Assembly: GCF_001262605.1 (NCBI RefSeq) | Contig: NZ_LGTC01000001.1 | Span: forward strand, 4,598,001 to 4,662,000 | DNA length: 64,000 nucleotides | DNA from: Pseudobacteroides cellulosolvens ATCC 35603 = DSM 2933 | GTDB taxonomy: Bacteria > Bacillota > Clostridia > Acetivibrionales > DSM-2933 | Reading direction: 5' to 3' | Part shown: positions 54,158-62,434 of the stretch, piece after piece | How positions within the stretch are numbered: the first letter of the stretch is position 1 | Layout of the letters: each line of letters opens with the position of its first letter | Made by a program: the position numbers and the translations under genes | Notes under the pieces: model-generated | The model's input: only the letters and a program-made list of their open reading frames with translations | Databases searched by the model: none | What the model was told of the DNA's origin: nothing

Positions 54158-55207
54158 ATGGATAATTTAACTGGGTTAAGAAAACAAATTAACTTAATTA
54201 ATAACGAAATACTTAAATTACTGAATAAACGTGCCGCATTAGTTCAGAAAATTACAATGCTAAAAAATGAAACGGGTACTGATTATTATGATCCCATGAG
54301 GGAAGCAGAGATGCTCAGTGATATACTCAACCAAAACAAGGGACCATTGCCCGATGAACTGGTAAAAGAAGTGTTCTCAAGTATTTTCCATACTGCATTG
54401 AATTATATGGGAATAAGCAATGAAAGGAAACTTCTGGTTGGGACTGAAAGCGAAGTTAACCTTCCAAAATTAAATGAGATGTTTGATATTGATGCTGACA
54501 TTCCCGTTGTCATCGCAGGGCCATGTGCAGTTGAAAACTTCGAATACTTGGATCAAGTTGCAAAGGCACTTAAGGACAATGGTGTAAAGCTAATTCGTGC
54601 AGGTGCATATAAACCAAGAACATCTCCATATGATTTTCAAGGATTGAAAGAAGAAGGATTAAAAATATTACATGAGGTCAGTAATAAATACAAACTGTAT
54701 TCTGTTACTGAGGTAGTTGATACACGAGATGTTTACTTAGTACAGAAGTATGCAGATGTTCTTCAAATTGGTGCTAGGAACATGCAAAATTTCGAGTTAT
54801 TGAAAGAAGTCGGACTTACAAATAAGCCAATCATTTTGAAAAGAGGAATGAGTGCCTCAATCAATGAACTTATCTATGCAGCGGAATATATTGCGTTGCA
54901 AGGAAATAGAAATATTATTCTTTGTGAAAGAGGTATACGAACTTTCGAAACAAAAACCCGAAATACATTAGACATTTCATCTATCCCTATAATAAAAAGG
55001 GAAACCCATTTACCTATAATCGTTGATCTAAGTCATTCTCTTGGAAGGAAAGACATTGTTAACCAGTTAGCAAAAGCAGTGTTAGCTGCTGGTGCCGATG
55101 GAATCATGGTAGAAGTTCACCCAAAACCGGAACTTGCCTTATCGGATAGCAAACAGCAGTTAAATATTGATGAATTTAGGGGCATGTTAAGTACAATAGG
55201 ATATTAG
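54158..55207 (+). CDS. aroF: Chorismate mutase / 3-deoxy-7-phosphoheptulonate synthase
   Basis: Bifunctional first-step enzyme of aromatic amino acid synthesis. An AroQ-type chorismate mutase domain (about 1-85; LRKQINLINNEILKLLNKRAALV) is fused to a type I-beta DAHP synthase (about 95-349) with VIAGPCAVEN, RAGAYKPRTSPYDFQG, KRGMSASINE and IVDLSHSLGR. In Bacillus such a fusion lets prephenate or chorismate inhibit the synthase through the mutase domain. At 349 residues it is normal. It stands alone; pheA is 47 kb away. Confidence 0.95.
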   Translation: MDNLTGLRKQINLINNEILKLLNKRAALVQKITMLKNETGTDYYDPMREAEMLSDILNQNKGPLPDELVKEVFSSIFHTALNYMGISNERKLLVGTESEVNLPKLNEMFDIDADIPVVIAGPCAVENFEYLDQVAKALKDNGVKLIRAGAYKPRTSPYDFQGLKEEGLKILHEVSNKYKLYSVTEVVDTRDVYLVQKYADVLQIGARNMQNFELLKEVGLTNKPIILKRGMSASINELIYAAEYIALQGNRNIILCERGIRTFETKTRNTLDISSIPIIKRETHLPIIVDLSHSLGRKDIVNQLAKAVLAAGADGIMVEVHPKPELALSDSKQQLNIDEFRGMLSTIGY

Positions 55208-55323
55208 AACATGATTCTTACATGAATCGATGTATTAATTAATAAAAAGATTAAGAAATATCTTTATTGGTTCATATAAGTTAGGTATGGTACCAATTAT
55301 TTAAATTTCTGAAGGAGACATTT

Positions 55324-55776
55324 ATGGTACATTTAATTTATTGTGATGACAAAGAAGAAGTTTTAGAAAAAATTTTGGATGGCACAAAGACAATGGTTGT
55401 TAGAGGTGCTGCAGGAAGAAAGATTCCTCACAGCCGAGTTTTTGAAGGTGAATTACTGTATTTTATGAAAAAAGGTACCAAAAAAATTTCTGCTATGGCT
55501 ACCGTTGATAGCGTTCAAAACTATGTGAAGTTGGCAGGAGATGATATTATAAGAATACTTGCTGATAATCAAAGTAAACTCAATTTGTCTGAGAAACAAA
55601 AAGATCGTTGGCATAAAAAATGCTTGTGCTTAGTAGAGTTTAAAGATGTTAGACAAATTGAACCGTTAGATTTTGATCACCAAAGCAATATGGATGATTG
55701 GCTCATAATTGATAAAATTGAAGATGTTGTTGTTGGTACAAGCATTCCTTACAATTATGAAAAGTCTAAATTTTAG
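55324..55776 (+). CDS. Hypothetical protein, possibly ASCH-like
   Basis: A 150-residue cytoplasmic protein with an AAGGAG site before the ATG. It begins IYCDDKEEVLEKILDGTKTMVVRGAAGRKIPHSRV, split by a turn, and continues GELLYFMKKGTKKISAMATVDSV. This arrangement (an exposed Lys-containing loop, then a beta barrel) recalls the ASCH fold, which binds RNA or modified nucleosides. The match is by eye only. It may be in one transcript with the AraC gene 47 bases later. Confidence 0.5.
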   Translation: MVHLIYCDDKEEVLEKILDGTKTMVVRGAAGRKIPHSRVFEGELLYFMKKGTKKISAMATVDSVQNYVKLAGDDIIRILADNQSKLNLSEKQKDRWHKKCLCLVEFKDVRQIEPLDFDHQSNMDDWLIIDKIEDVVVGTSIPYNYEKSKF

Positions 55777-55823
55777 GAAGGATTATGAAACTCTGAACAA
55801 TTAGCAACAGTGGGGTGAAAAAT

Positions 55824-56648
55824 GTGATATCGAAATTTATTGGGAGTTCTCGTTATGCTGTCAAATATACAGATAATTGCATATATATTGCTCCACATGA
55901 GTTGTTAAAACCGTATATATCCCACTATAGAATATCTTTTCCTAATAACAGTGTTATTCCAGAAGTATTAACGATAATTCCCGATGCAAGTGGGTGTTTG
56001 GTTTTCACTGTTGTTGGAAATACCCTTGAAAGTTTGCTTTGGGGAGCTACAACGGAAACAGTTATTGTAAAAAACGATGTAAATCATTGTCCCATGCGTT
56101 TATTCATAGAGTTTTTGCCGCAGGGTCTGTTCTATTTCACAGGTATAACCCAATCTGATTTAACCGATATAAAATTACCATTGTGGCAGGTTAATAGGCA
56201 TTTATATTCCCAAGTAGAAAGAGCATTTGAAGTAACTAGTAATTTGGATGATTTTATTGAAGTGCTTAATAAAATTTTATTACCTTATATACAAGAAAAA
56301 GAGCGCCTGCCAGTTTTATTAGCCGCTATTGAGCAATTGAAACGGTCAAGTGGTACTATTACTGTCAATGAGCTTTCCAACATAACATATTATAGTGAGA
56401 GACATTTAAACCGAATATTTAAAGAATATGTCGGTACGAGTGTCAAAACTTTCTCGAGGATTATTAGGATAAATACTTCCATTGAGAAGATGAAAGAGCA
56501 AAAGTCTATACTAACAGTTTTAGCACAAGATATAGGTTTTTTTGACCAATCTCATTTTATTCGTGATTTTAAATCTGTGTGTGGAGTAACCCCAAAGGAC
56601 TATGCATTGAACATGTCCGATTTTTACAATGAGGGATTAAAGTTCTAG
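55824..56648 (+). CDS. AraC family transcriptional regulator
   Basis: About 274 residues. The N-terminal half (about 1-165) is a sensing domain seen in AraC proteins with a LKPYISHYRISFP start and an FIEFLPQGLFYFTGI strand. The C-terminal double helix-turn-helix is clear: ITVNELSNITYYSERHLNRIF, then LAQDIGFFDQSHFIRDFK and GVTPKDY. I choose the GTG at 55824, six bases from GGGGTG, over GTG 55815. It may control the following gene at 56700 or the one before; the ligand is unknown. Confidence 0.87.
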   Translation: MISKFIGSSRYAVKYTDNCIYIAPHELLKPYISHYRISFPNNSVIPEVLTIIPDASGCLVFTVVGNTLESLLWGATTETVIVKNDVNHCPMRLFIEFLPQGLFYFTGITQSDLTDIKLPLWQVNRHLYSQVERAFEVTSNLDDFIEVLNKILLPYIQEKERLPVLLAAIEQLKRSSGTITVNELSNITYYSERHLNRIFKEYVGTSVKTFSRIIRINTSIEKMKEQKSILTVLAQDIGFFDQSHFIRDFKSVCGVTPKDYALNMSDFYNEGLKF

Positions 56649-56699
56649 TATACAATTAAATAGCGGAAAAGCTTTAAAGTATACAAGGAGGAAACACAA

Positions 56700-57650
56700 A
56701 TGAATATGTCAAAATCAGATTTTCAAACAATAAGGAACTGGATATATCGTAATGCAAGACCATTAGATAATGCAAGATGGAGATATCATTTTGAGAATGG
56801 GAGTAATGAAGACGTGTTGAAGGCTCTGGCTACATACCAGAATGCGGACGGCGGTTTTGGTCATGCCATAGAGGCAGATTCATGGAATCCCAATTCTTCG
56901 CCTATTTCTACTACTACTGCTATAGAAATACTCCGGGAAATCAGGTTTATTGATATAAACCATTCCATTATTAAAGGAATATTGGCGTATTTTGATACTA
57001 CTACTGATTTCACAGGTGAATATTGGCTTTCTTCTACACCTACAAATAATGACTATCCTCATGCTCCATGGTGGAATTATCCCAATAATGAATCCTTCGA
57101 TTGGGGGTATAATCCTACTGCTATGATTGCTGGATTTATTCTGTATTTTGCCGATAGAAATACAGGCATTTATAAAAAAGCTGAAAAGATTGCAATGCAG
57201 GCAATAGATAAGTACCTTAACGGTGTCATGGAAAATGGAGAGGCATATAATTCAGTTAAAAGAGAGGGCGAATTAAGGTGCTTCAATCATCTGCTGGAGT
57301 ATTTGGAGGCAGCAGAGTTGACACAGGTATATCAAGCAACCGAGTTAAGAGACACATTAATTAAACAGGTTGATATATATATTGAAAAAGATAATTCTAA
57401 ATGGAATGGATATTGTTGTAAGCCATCAACATTTATAACTTCACCCGATAGCATATTTTTTAAAGGAAATGAAGACATTCTAAATACTGAATTGGACTAC
57501 ATATTGAAAAACCGAAATCAAGACGGAGTATGGAATATTACTTGGAGCTGGGGATCATATGAAAAGGAATTTGCTATCAGTGAGAACTGGTGGAAAGCAA
57601 ATATCGCTATTTTAAACATGCTACTTTTGAGGAACTTTAGCCGTCTATAG
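56700..57650 (+). CDS. Hypothetical protein with terpene-cyclase-like alpha/alpha repeats
   Basis: A 316-residue cytoplasmic protein. The YQNADGGFGHAIEAD motif and the later LKNRNQDGVWNITWSWG are QW-like repeats found in the alpha/alpha barrel of squalene and terpene cyclases and prenyltransferases. The DXDD acid motif of class II cyclases is not seen, and it is short for that family. I would call it a barrel protein of unknown role. AGGAGG precedes the start. It follows the AraC regulator by 51 bases and ends with a terminator. Confidence 0.65.
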   Translation: MNMSKSDFQTIRNWIYRNARPLDNARWRYHFENGSNEDVLKALATYQNADGGFGHAIEADSWNPNSSPISTTTAIEILREIRFIDINHSIIKGILAYFDTTTDFTGEYWLSSTPTNNDYPHAPWWNYPNNESFDWGYNPTAMIAGFILYFADRNTGIYKKAEKIAMQAIDKYLNGVMENGEAYNSVKREGELRCFNHLLEYLEAAELTQVYQATELRDTLIKQVDIYIEKDNSKWNGYCCKPSTFITSPDSIFFKGNEDILNTELDYILKNRNQDGVWNITWSWGSYEKEFAISENWWKANIAILNMLLLRNFSRL

Positions 57651-57703
57651 CTTATGAACGTGAAACTACATAGCCTTTATACTAACAACATAAAGTTTTG
57701 TTT

Positions 57704-57735
57704 AAAGAGCGGAAGCCTGAAAACTTCCGTTCTTT
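57704..57735 (+). terminator. Terminator after the barrel protein gene
   Basis: AAAGAGCGGAAG (57704-57715) and CTTCCGTTCTTT (57724-57735) make a 12-base stem with one G-T pair and an eight-base loop. Confidence 0.78.
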
Positions 57736-57786
57736 ATTTATCTTTAAAGAGATTATCATATAAATAATAGATTTGCCAATGCCAGC

Positions 57787-58787
57787 ATGCCATCACTGCC
57801 TTTAACTTATACCAGCGGTCATTTCAAGTTTTACTATACTACAAATGATTCAATTACAACTAATAATGTAACATTAGCAGACATTGCAGCAACAGCCGTA
57901 ATTTTAAATAATGCATGGAATGATTTTACTACAAACTTTATTGAGCCAAAAAGCTATTTATCATCAAATAATGAAAAGCTTATCGATGTTTATGTATATG
58001 ATTTAGGTTCTGGCCTCTACGGCCAAACATCATCATACTGGAATTATATTGAATTAAACAGCAACCAAGTAGTTAGTGATTATTACAAAAGAAAAACAAC
58101 ACCTGTACACGAACTTTTTCATCGTGTTCAATACAATTACGGATATATTAGCGGTACATCAAACATGAGCTGGGCTGTTGAAGGAACAGCTTCATGGAGT
58201 CAGAAATATCTTGCAAGTGATGTTGGGGACTGGATGCAACGAATGAATCAGGGTCTTAGTATTACTGATACGGATTTAATAGCAAACAGGAGCTATAATG
58301 CCTGTCATTTCTGGTGCTATTTAGGCCAACGCACTACTAATGGTGAATATGGCGGTATCGAAAAAGATTTCATAAAACAAACCTGGTATCAATATAGCAC
58401 AAATGGGCATAACATGAAAATGCAGTTGATAGTGCTATTAAATCAATAATGGGGTCAGTTTTTACTTTTGATACTCTTACTGCCAGCTGGTTGTTTAGCA
58501 ACTTTTATAAAGATATAACAAATGCCATTTCAAGATATGACTATCAAGAAGATGAATGGACAAGAGTTGCCGGATCTACTAATTATGGACCATTAGCACA
58601 TATTATACCTACGCAAACTGCTTCATTAGATTTAAATGGTAATTTTTTTACTAGTGATAGCGTAGCCGCTTACGGATCAGATTATTATGTACTAAATATT
58701 GCAAGTAATGTGGGTAAGGTTGCTGTAATGGTTATGGGGGTTCCAAGCGGTGGAAATTATTCATTAAGGGCTAAAGGGCTAAACTAA
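57787..58787 (+). pseudogene. Zinc metallopeptidase remnant, 5'-truncated and frameshifted
   Basis: Two frames encode one protein. The first carries the zinc motif VHELFHRVQYNYG, followed by WAVEGTASWSQ, as in exported metallopeptidases with an HEXXH-plus-Glu site. Near 58413-58420 one base appears lost: adding it continues into ENAVDSAIKSIMGSVF and then the second frame, 334 codons in all. There is no signal peptide and no ribosome site before the first ATG, and open sequence extends back only to a stop at 57745. The gene is therefore probably dead. A terminator-like hairpin follows. Confidence 0.8.
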
Positions 58788-58958
58788 AAATAGCTGGTAT
58801 TGTCCAATATTAAGCAGTTATTGCAAATAGCATAACACATATCAGGATATGCTTGCCAAGGAAATCCTGTTTTAGCCTTGAAAACCATATTCTACTGATT
58901 TGTAACATATAGTGAAAGTAATTCAACGTCCATATTGATAATTTGTTACAGAAAAGGG

Positions 58959-59008
58959 GGAACTGACACACAAGTAGTTTATTGAACTACTATGTACAGT
59001 TCCTTTTT
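58959..59008 (+). terminator. Two-part terminator hairpin
   Basis: GGAACTG (58959-58965) pairs with CAGTTCC (58997-59003). AGTAGTT (58973-58979) pairs with AACTACT (58985-58991) inside. A T run follows. It would end transcription from the metallopeptidase remnant. Confidence 0.75.
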
Positions 59009-59067
59009 CTTATATTCCTTAATGGCTTTCCAGATTTGCACAAAAAGGAAGAAATTAAAAAGTTCAA

Positions 59068-59215
59068 ATGGAAGTTGCTAAAGAGGTTGACAGAGTAGTA
59101 GGCAGTATTATTAAGGATGGCATGAACGATGAACAAAAAGTAAAAGCTATTAATGACTACATAAAAAACCGCTAAGTAAGACTACGATGCATTAAATAAC
59201 AAGTATAAAAAATTC
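59068..59215 (+). pseudogene. Decayed transglutaminase-like fragment
   Basis: The stretch reads EVAKEVDRVVGSIIKDG, then MNDEQKVKAINDYIKNR. This is the helix pair that precedes the catalytic core of transglutaminase-like proteins. After a stop at 59173 the sequence goes on in another frame as YDYDALNNKYK, the expected continuation. No start site, core cysteine or further domain remains. It is a relic of a larger, probably surface, protein. Confidence 0.5.
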
Positions 59216-59217
59216 AT

Positions 59218-59856
59218 TTATACAATTTTATTTTTTATTGCATATACAGCAAGTTGAACTCTATCTCTTAATTTTAGTTTATTTAAAATATCAGCTATTA
59301 AATTTCTTACTCTTCCTTCACTTAAAAACAGCTCTTTAGACATTTCTTGTGTTGATTTTCCTTGTACAATATATTGTATAATTGAGATTTCTTTTTCACT
59401 TAAGTCATGCTTGTATATATTTTGATTTACTTCACTTACAGTATCTTTCACATCTGAAAGCATTTGAAATACATCATCATGAATTATCTTAAGGTTACTA
59501 TGCACATTTTTAATAGCATTTATTAGAATATCAGGTGTCACATCCTTTAATAAGTAACCGTCGGCACCATTAGATATAGCAGTCCTAAAACTTTCATCAT
59601 TTGTAAATGTTGTTAATATAATAATTTTTATAAAATTATATTTTTCTTTAATAATTTTTGTAGCTTCAATACCATCACACTCTGGCATTTTTATGTCCAT
59701 AAGGACTACATCTACATTGCCTTTTTCGCATAAATCAATAGTTTCATTTCCATTTCCAGCACAACCAACAATATTAATGCTTTCATCACTATTTAGTCTA
59801 TATTTTATACTTTCACGTAAAATAGTTTCATCGTCAGCAATAACAACATTTATCAA
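59218..59856 (-). CDS. NarL/LuxR-type response regulator
   Basis: A 212-residue two-component regulator. The receiver domain (about 1-120) has the acidic pair DD at 8-9, phosphate-accepting Asp54 in VVLMDIKMPECDG, and the switch Lys in GYLLKD. The C-terminal LuxR helix-turn-helix (about 148-212) reads LSEKEISIIQYIVQGKSTQEMSKELFLSEGRVRN across two helices. It overlaps the kinase gene by four bases, so the pair is translated together. It lies divergent to the Cys-rich peptide gene and could control it. Confidence 0.93.
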   Translation of the reverse strand: MINVVIADDETILRESIKYRLNSDESINIVGCAGNGNETIDLCEKGNVDVVLMDIKMPECDGIEATKIIKEKYNFIKIIILTTFTNDESFRTAISNGADGYLLKDVTPDILINAIKNVHSNLKIIHDDVFQMLSDVKDTVSEVNQNIYKHDLSEKEISIIQYIVQGKSTQEMSKELFLSEGRVRNLIADILNKLKLRDRVQLAVYAIKNKIV

Positions 59857-61589
59857 AATATCACCTCATTATATGATTTTAGTATCTCTTTACTCTCTGG
59901 CAACTCTACATTATTGGGTAATTCTATATAAATATTAAAGCCTTCATCCTTTTTCGAACTTAGTTGAATCTTGCCATTTACCCCTGAAACATATTCCATA
60001 ATTCTACTTAAGCCAAAATTCTTTTTAATTTTAGTACATCCCTTGCCATCATCAACTATATTTAACTTAATCACGTTAATATCAAAATCAAGACTTATTT
60101 TAACTTGTTTTGCCTTTCCATGGCGAATAGAATTGGTAATGGATTCTTGACATATTTTATAAATGAATGCGTCGTATATAGAACTATTAGTAAAATTTTT
60201 CTTATTCCAAGTAAAATCAATTTTGAGTCCAAGGTCTGTATACTTTGAAAACAAATTATTTAAGCATTCAACTAAATTTTTGCCTTTTTGTTTATCTACT
60301 TGGATATTTGTAATACCAGATACAAAACATCTTAATTGTCTCAATCCTTCTTTGGAAAGATTTAGAGATTCGAAGAACTTGTCTTTTGATGTACCGGGGA
60401 AATTTATTTTAGCATTTTCCATCTCATATAAACCCAGTTCAAGATTTGCTCCTAATAAAGTTAATGTTCTCCCAAGATTATCATGCATTTCAACTGCTAT
60501 TCGATCCCGCTCTTTAAACAAAGCTAATTTTTCAACTAATTGCCTATAACCAGATACATCATTAAATGAAAATACCCTTCCAATCAACTTGTTTTTTAAG
60601 TTATAAATTGGTTTAGCATACGCAAAATAATATTTTTGCTCAGGCTCCATAATCTGAAACTCACCATATAAATATTCACTTGTTCCACATTCCATAGCAT
60701 CAAGTATCGTTGTACTAAATTCATTACAAACAATATTATTCCTTAGTTCACTGACAAAATTAGTAATTGGCTCATTTATTAAGCTTTTTTTATTGTAGCA
60801 AAAGTTTAATAACAAAGACTTATTTGTATACACTATATTATTAAATGAATCAATTACTAAAATTGATTCATGCATATTTTGAGTTATTTCCTCGAGAGCA
60901 ATGGGTATTATGTTTAATAACTTATATTTCCATATGGCAATGGTTAAAAACATCATGGTTAAAGCAAAACATACTATTGTTAAATCAATTTTGTGAAAAT
61001 TTATAATACCGCAAACCATCATTACATTAATAATAAAAGGACAAAAAAATGCAATAAGAATAAATAACACCTGTTTTCGTATGGGTTTTGGCTGATTCAC
61101 CATATGTATTATTAACAAAATACAGCCTACTAGGGTGTACAAATAGGAAATTATAGTTTCGATTATAAATAATACTCCATACTTAGTGAGCCCATAGAAT
61201 TTAAGCTCAATAAAGAAAAGATGATGTAATTCATTTGTCACAACCCCAATATAGCATAATGTTGGTGGTATACCTAGTATCATTACCATGTGTTTAAGGT
61301 TTTTTATATTTTTTGTTGTATAAATGTAACTGAATATCATGAAAAGAAAACCAGAATAACATATCGATAGATACTTCAAATAGCTAAATGAAACAAATCC
61401 AGGTTTGTCAATTGTAAATACCTGCATAATACCAAACAATGTCCAAAATAATATATCTGATTGTAAAAGAATGAGTGAATATAATAATAAACATTTTTTA
61501 CATTTAGTTAGCGAAAAAACAATAAGAGCTAATAGTAATAAACCAATTACTGATTGTAATATTACATTTGTAATATCTAATGAACTCAT
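59853..61589 (-). CDS. Membrane sensor histidine kinase (7TM-PAS-HisKA_3-HATPase)
   Basis: A 578-residue kinase. The N-terminal region (about 1-225) has seven or more membrane segments of the 7TM-kinase type. A PAS domain (about 235-345) follows, then the HisKA_3 dimer domain with His in AVEMHDNLGRTLTLLGANLEL, near residue 370. The ATPase domain comes last (N-box ICQESITNSIRHGKAKQV, and IVDDGKGC). All catalytic parts look intact. GGGATGG lies upstream of the ATG. It likely senses a small or lipophilic signal at the membrane and phosphorylates the neighbouring regulator. Confidence 0.92.
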   Translation of the reverse strand: MSSLDITNVILQSVIGLLLLALIVFSLTKCKKCLLLYSLILLQSDILFWTLFGIMQVFTIDKPGFVSFSYLKYLSICYSGFLFMIFSYIYTTKNIKNLKHMVMILGIPPTLCYIGVVTNELHHLFFIELKFYGLTKYGVLFIIETIISYLYTLVGCILLIIHMVNQPKPIRKQVLFILIAFFCPFIINVMMVCGIINFHKIDLTIVCFALTMMFLTIAIWKYKLLNIIPIALEEITQNMHESILVIDSFNNIVYTNKSLLLNFCYNKKSLINEPITNFVSELRNNIVCNEFSTTILDAMECGTSEYLYGEFQIMEPEQKYYFAYAKPIYNLKNKLIGRVFSFNDVSGYRQLVEKLALFKERDRIAVEMHDNLGRTLTLLGANLELGLYEMENAKINFPGTSKDKFFESLNLSKEGLRQLRCFVSGITNIQVDKQKGKNLVECLNNLFSKYTDLGLKIDFTWNKKNFTNSSIYDAFIYKICQESITNSIRHGKAKQVKISLDFDINVIKLNIVDDGKGCTKIKKNFGLSRIMEYVSGVNGKIQLSSKKDEGFNIYIELPNNVELPESKEILKSYNEVIF

Positions 61590-61717
61590 AAAACCATCCC
61601 GTTCTTACATATAACTGCAATACACTTAAACACAATCTATAATAAATGCAATTTATATAAATCACATTACCATATATTGCACTAAATAACAAGACCCTTC
61701 AAACTATACTAATCATT

Positions 61718-61912
61718 ATAGTTTATCTACAATTGAGCACATTTCAATTTTAGATTAAAGACTTTTCACTAAACATACATCTGTCACCATAACAACATTA
61801 CAACTGTATGAAATTTTTTCAAAAAGTGAAAGTCGCACAAAGACGAATGACATATGCTTGTTATAATGGTTTTTTATAGAAATACAATTCACAATATGAT
61901 AGTTTATCTACA
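61718..61912. promoter_or_regulatory. Pair of 14-bp direct repeats (candidate operators)
   Basis: ATAGTTTATCTACA occurs at 61718-61731 and again at 61899-61912, in the same direction, in the 393-base gap between the divergent kinase and peptide genes. The gap holds no gene. The copies are candidate binding sites for the response regulator. Confidence 0.45.
61859..61867 (+). promoter_or_regulatory. Extended -10 promoter ahead of the Cys-rich peptide gene
   Basis: TG-T-TATAAT at 61859-61867 is an extended -10 box. A good -35 is missing at the expected distance, which suits an activator-dependent promoter. It lies about 115 bases before the peptide ATG. Confidence 0.5.
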
Positions 61913-61982
61913 TAATAATTAAGGTTTACTAACAACGATCTGTTAAATAATAATCGCTTGATGTATAAGGAGGGAATTTTTT

Positions 61983-62177
61983 ATGAAACGTTTATATTCA
62001 AAAAAAATCAATTCAACAAATGACAATGTCAGCGGCTATGGGTGTGGATTTATTTGTATAAACAGTTGTCAAGGCGGCTGTAACGGTGTTTGCAGAAGCG
62101 ACTGTAACAGTGGTTGTAAAGGTGGTTGTAAGTTTCAGTGTATGGGTAATTGTGGAAAAAATAGTTGGTGGAGATAG
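61983..62177 (+). CDS. CXXX-repeat Cys-rich RiPP precursor peptide
   Basis: A 64-residue peptide with AGGAGG nine bases before its ATG. A basic leader-like part of 20 residues is followed by ten cysteines at residues 21, 25, 29, 33, 37, 41, 45, 49, 53 and 57, an unbroken CXXX repeat. It ends with GKNSWWR. Small residues Gly, Asn and Ser fill the spacers. It lies 257 bases upstream of a radical SAM/SPASM gene on the same strand, the layout of a ribosomal peptide and its maturase. The expected product would carry thioether (Cys sulfur to carbon) links. Function (signal, toxin, metallophore) is unknown. Confidence 0.85.
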   Translation: MKRLYSKKINSTNDNVSGYGCGFICINSCQGGCNGVCRSDCNSGCKGGCKFQCMGNCGKNSWWR

Positions 62178-62275
62178 TTGTAGTCATAGATGTGCATACT
62201 TGTAACTAAAAAGTTTAAAATATTAGATTGTAACTAGTAGATGCTCGTTTTTTTAGTATAACCTTGTATTATTAT

Positions 62276-62330
62276 ACTGCACATGGGCATAAAGTTCTTA
62301 TTATTTTACAATATGCCCATTAAGTGCAGT
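62276..62330 (+). promoter_or_regulatory. Hairpin between precursor and maturase (possible attenuator)
   Basis: ACTGCACATGGGCATA (62276-62291) pairs with TATGCCCAT (62312-62320) and GTGCAGT (62324-62330), a stem of about 15 pairs with a small bulge. No strong T run follows. It may act as a partial terminator or RNA-processing site, giving more precursor than maturase. Confidence 0.6.
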
Positions 62331-62434
62331 TTACATTCGCATTATTGTTAACATTTTAGATGATAATTTTTGAAATAGCAATTGCAAAGTTTTTTTGGAA
62401 TAACCTAATTCAAATTATTGAGGAGATTTATTAT

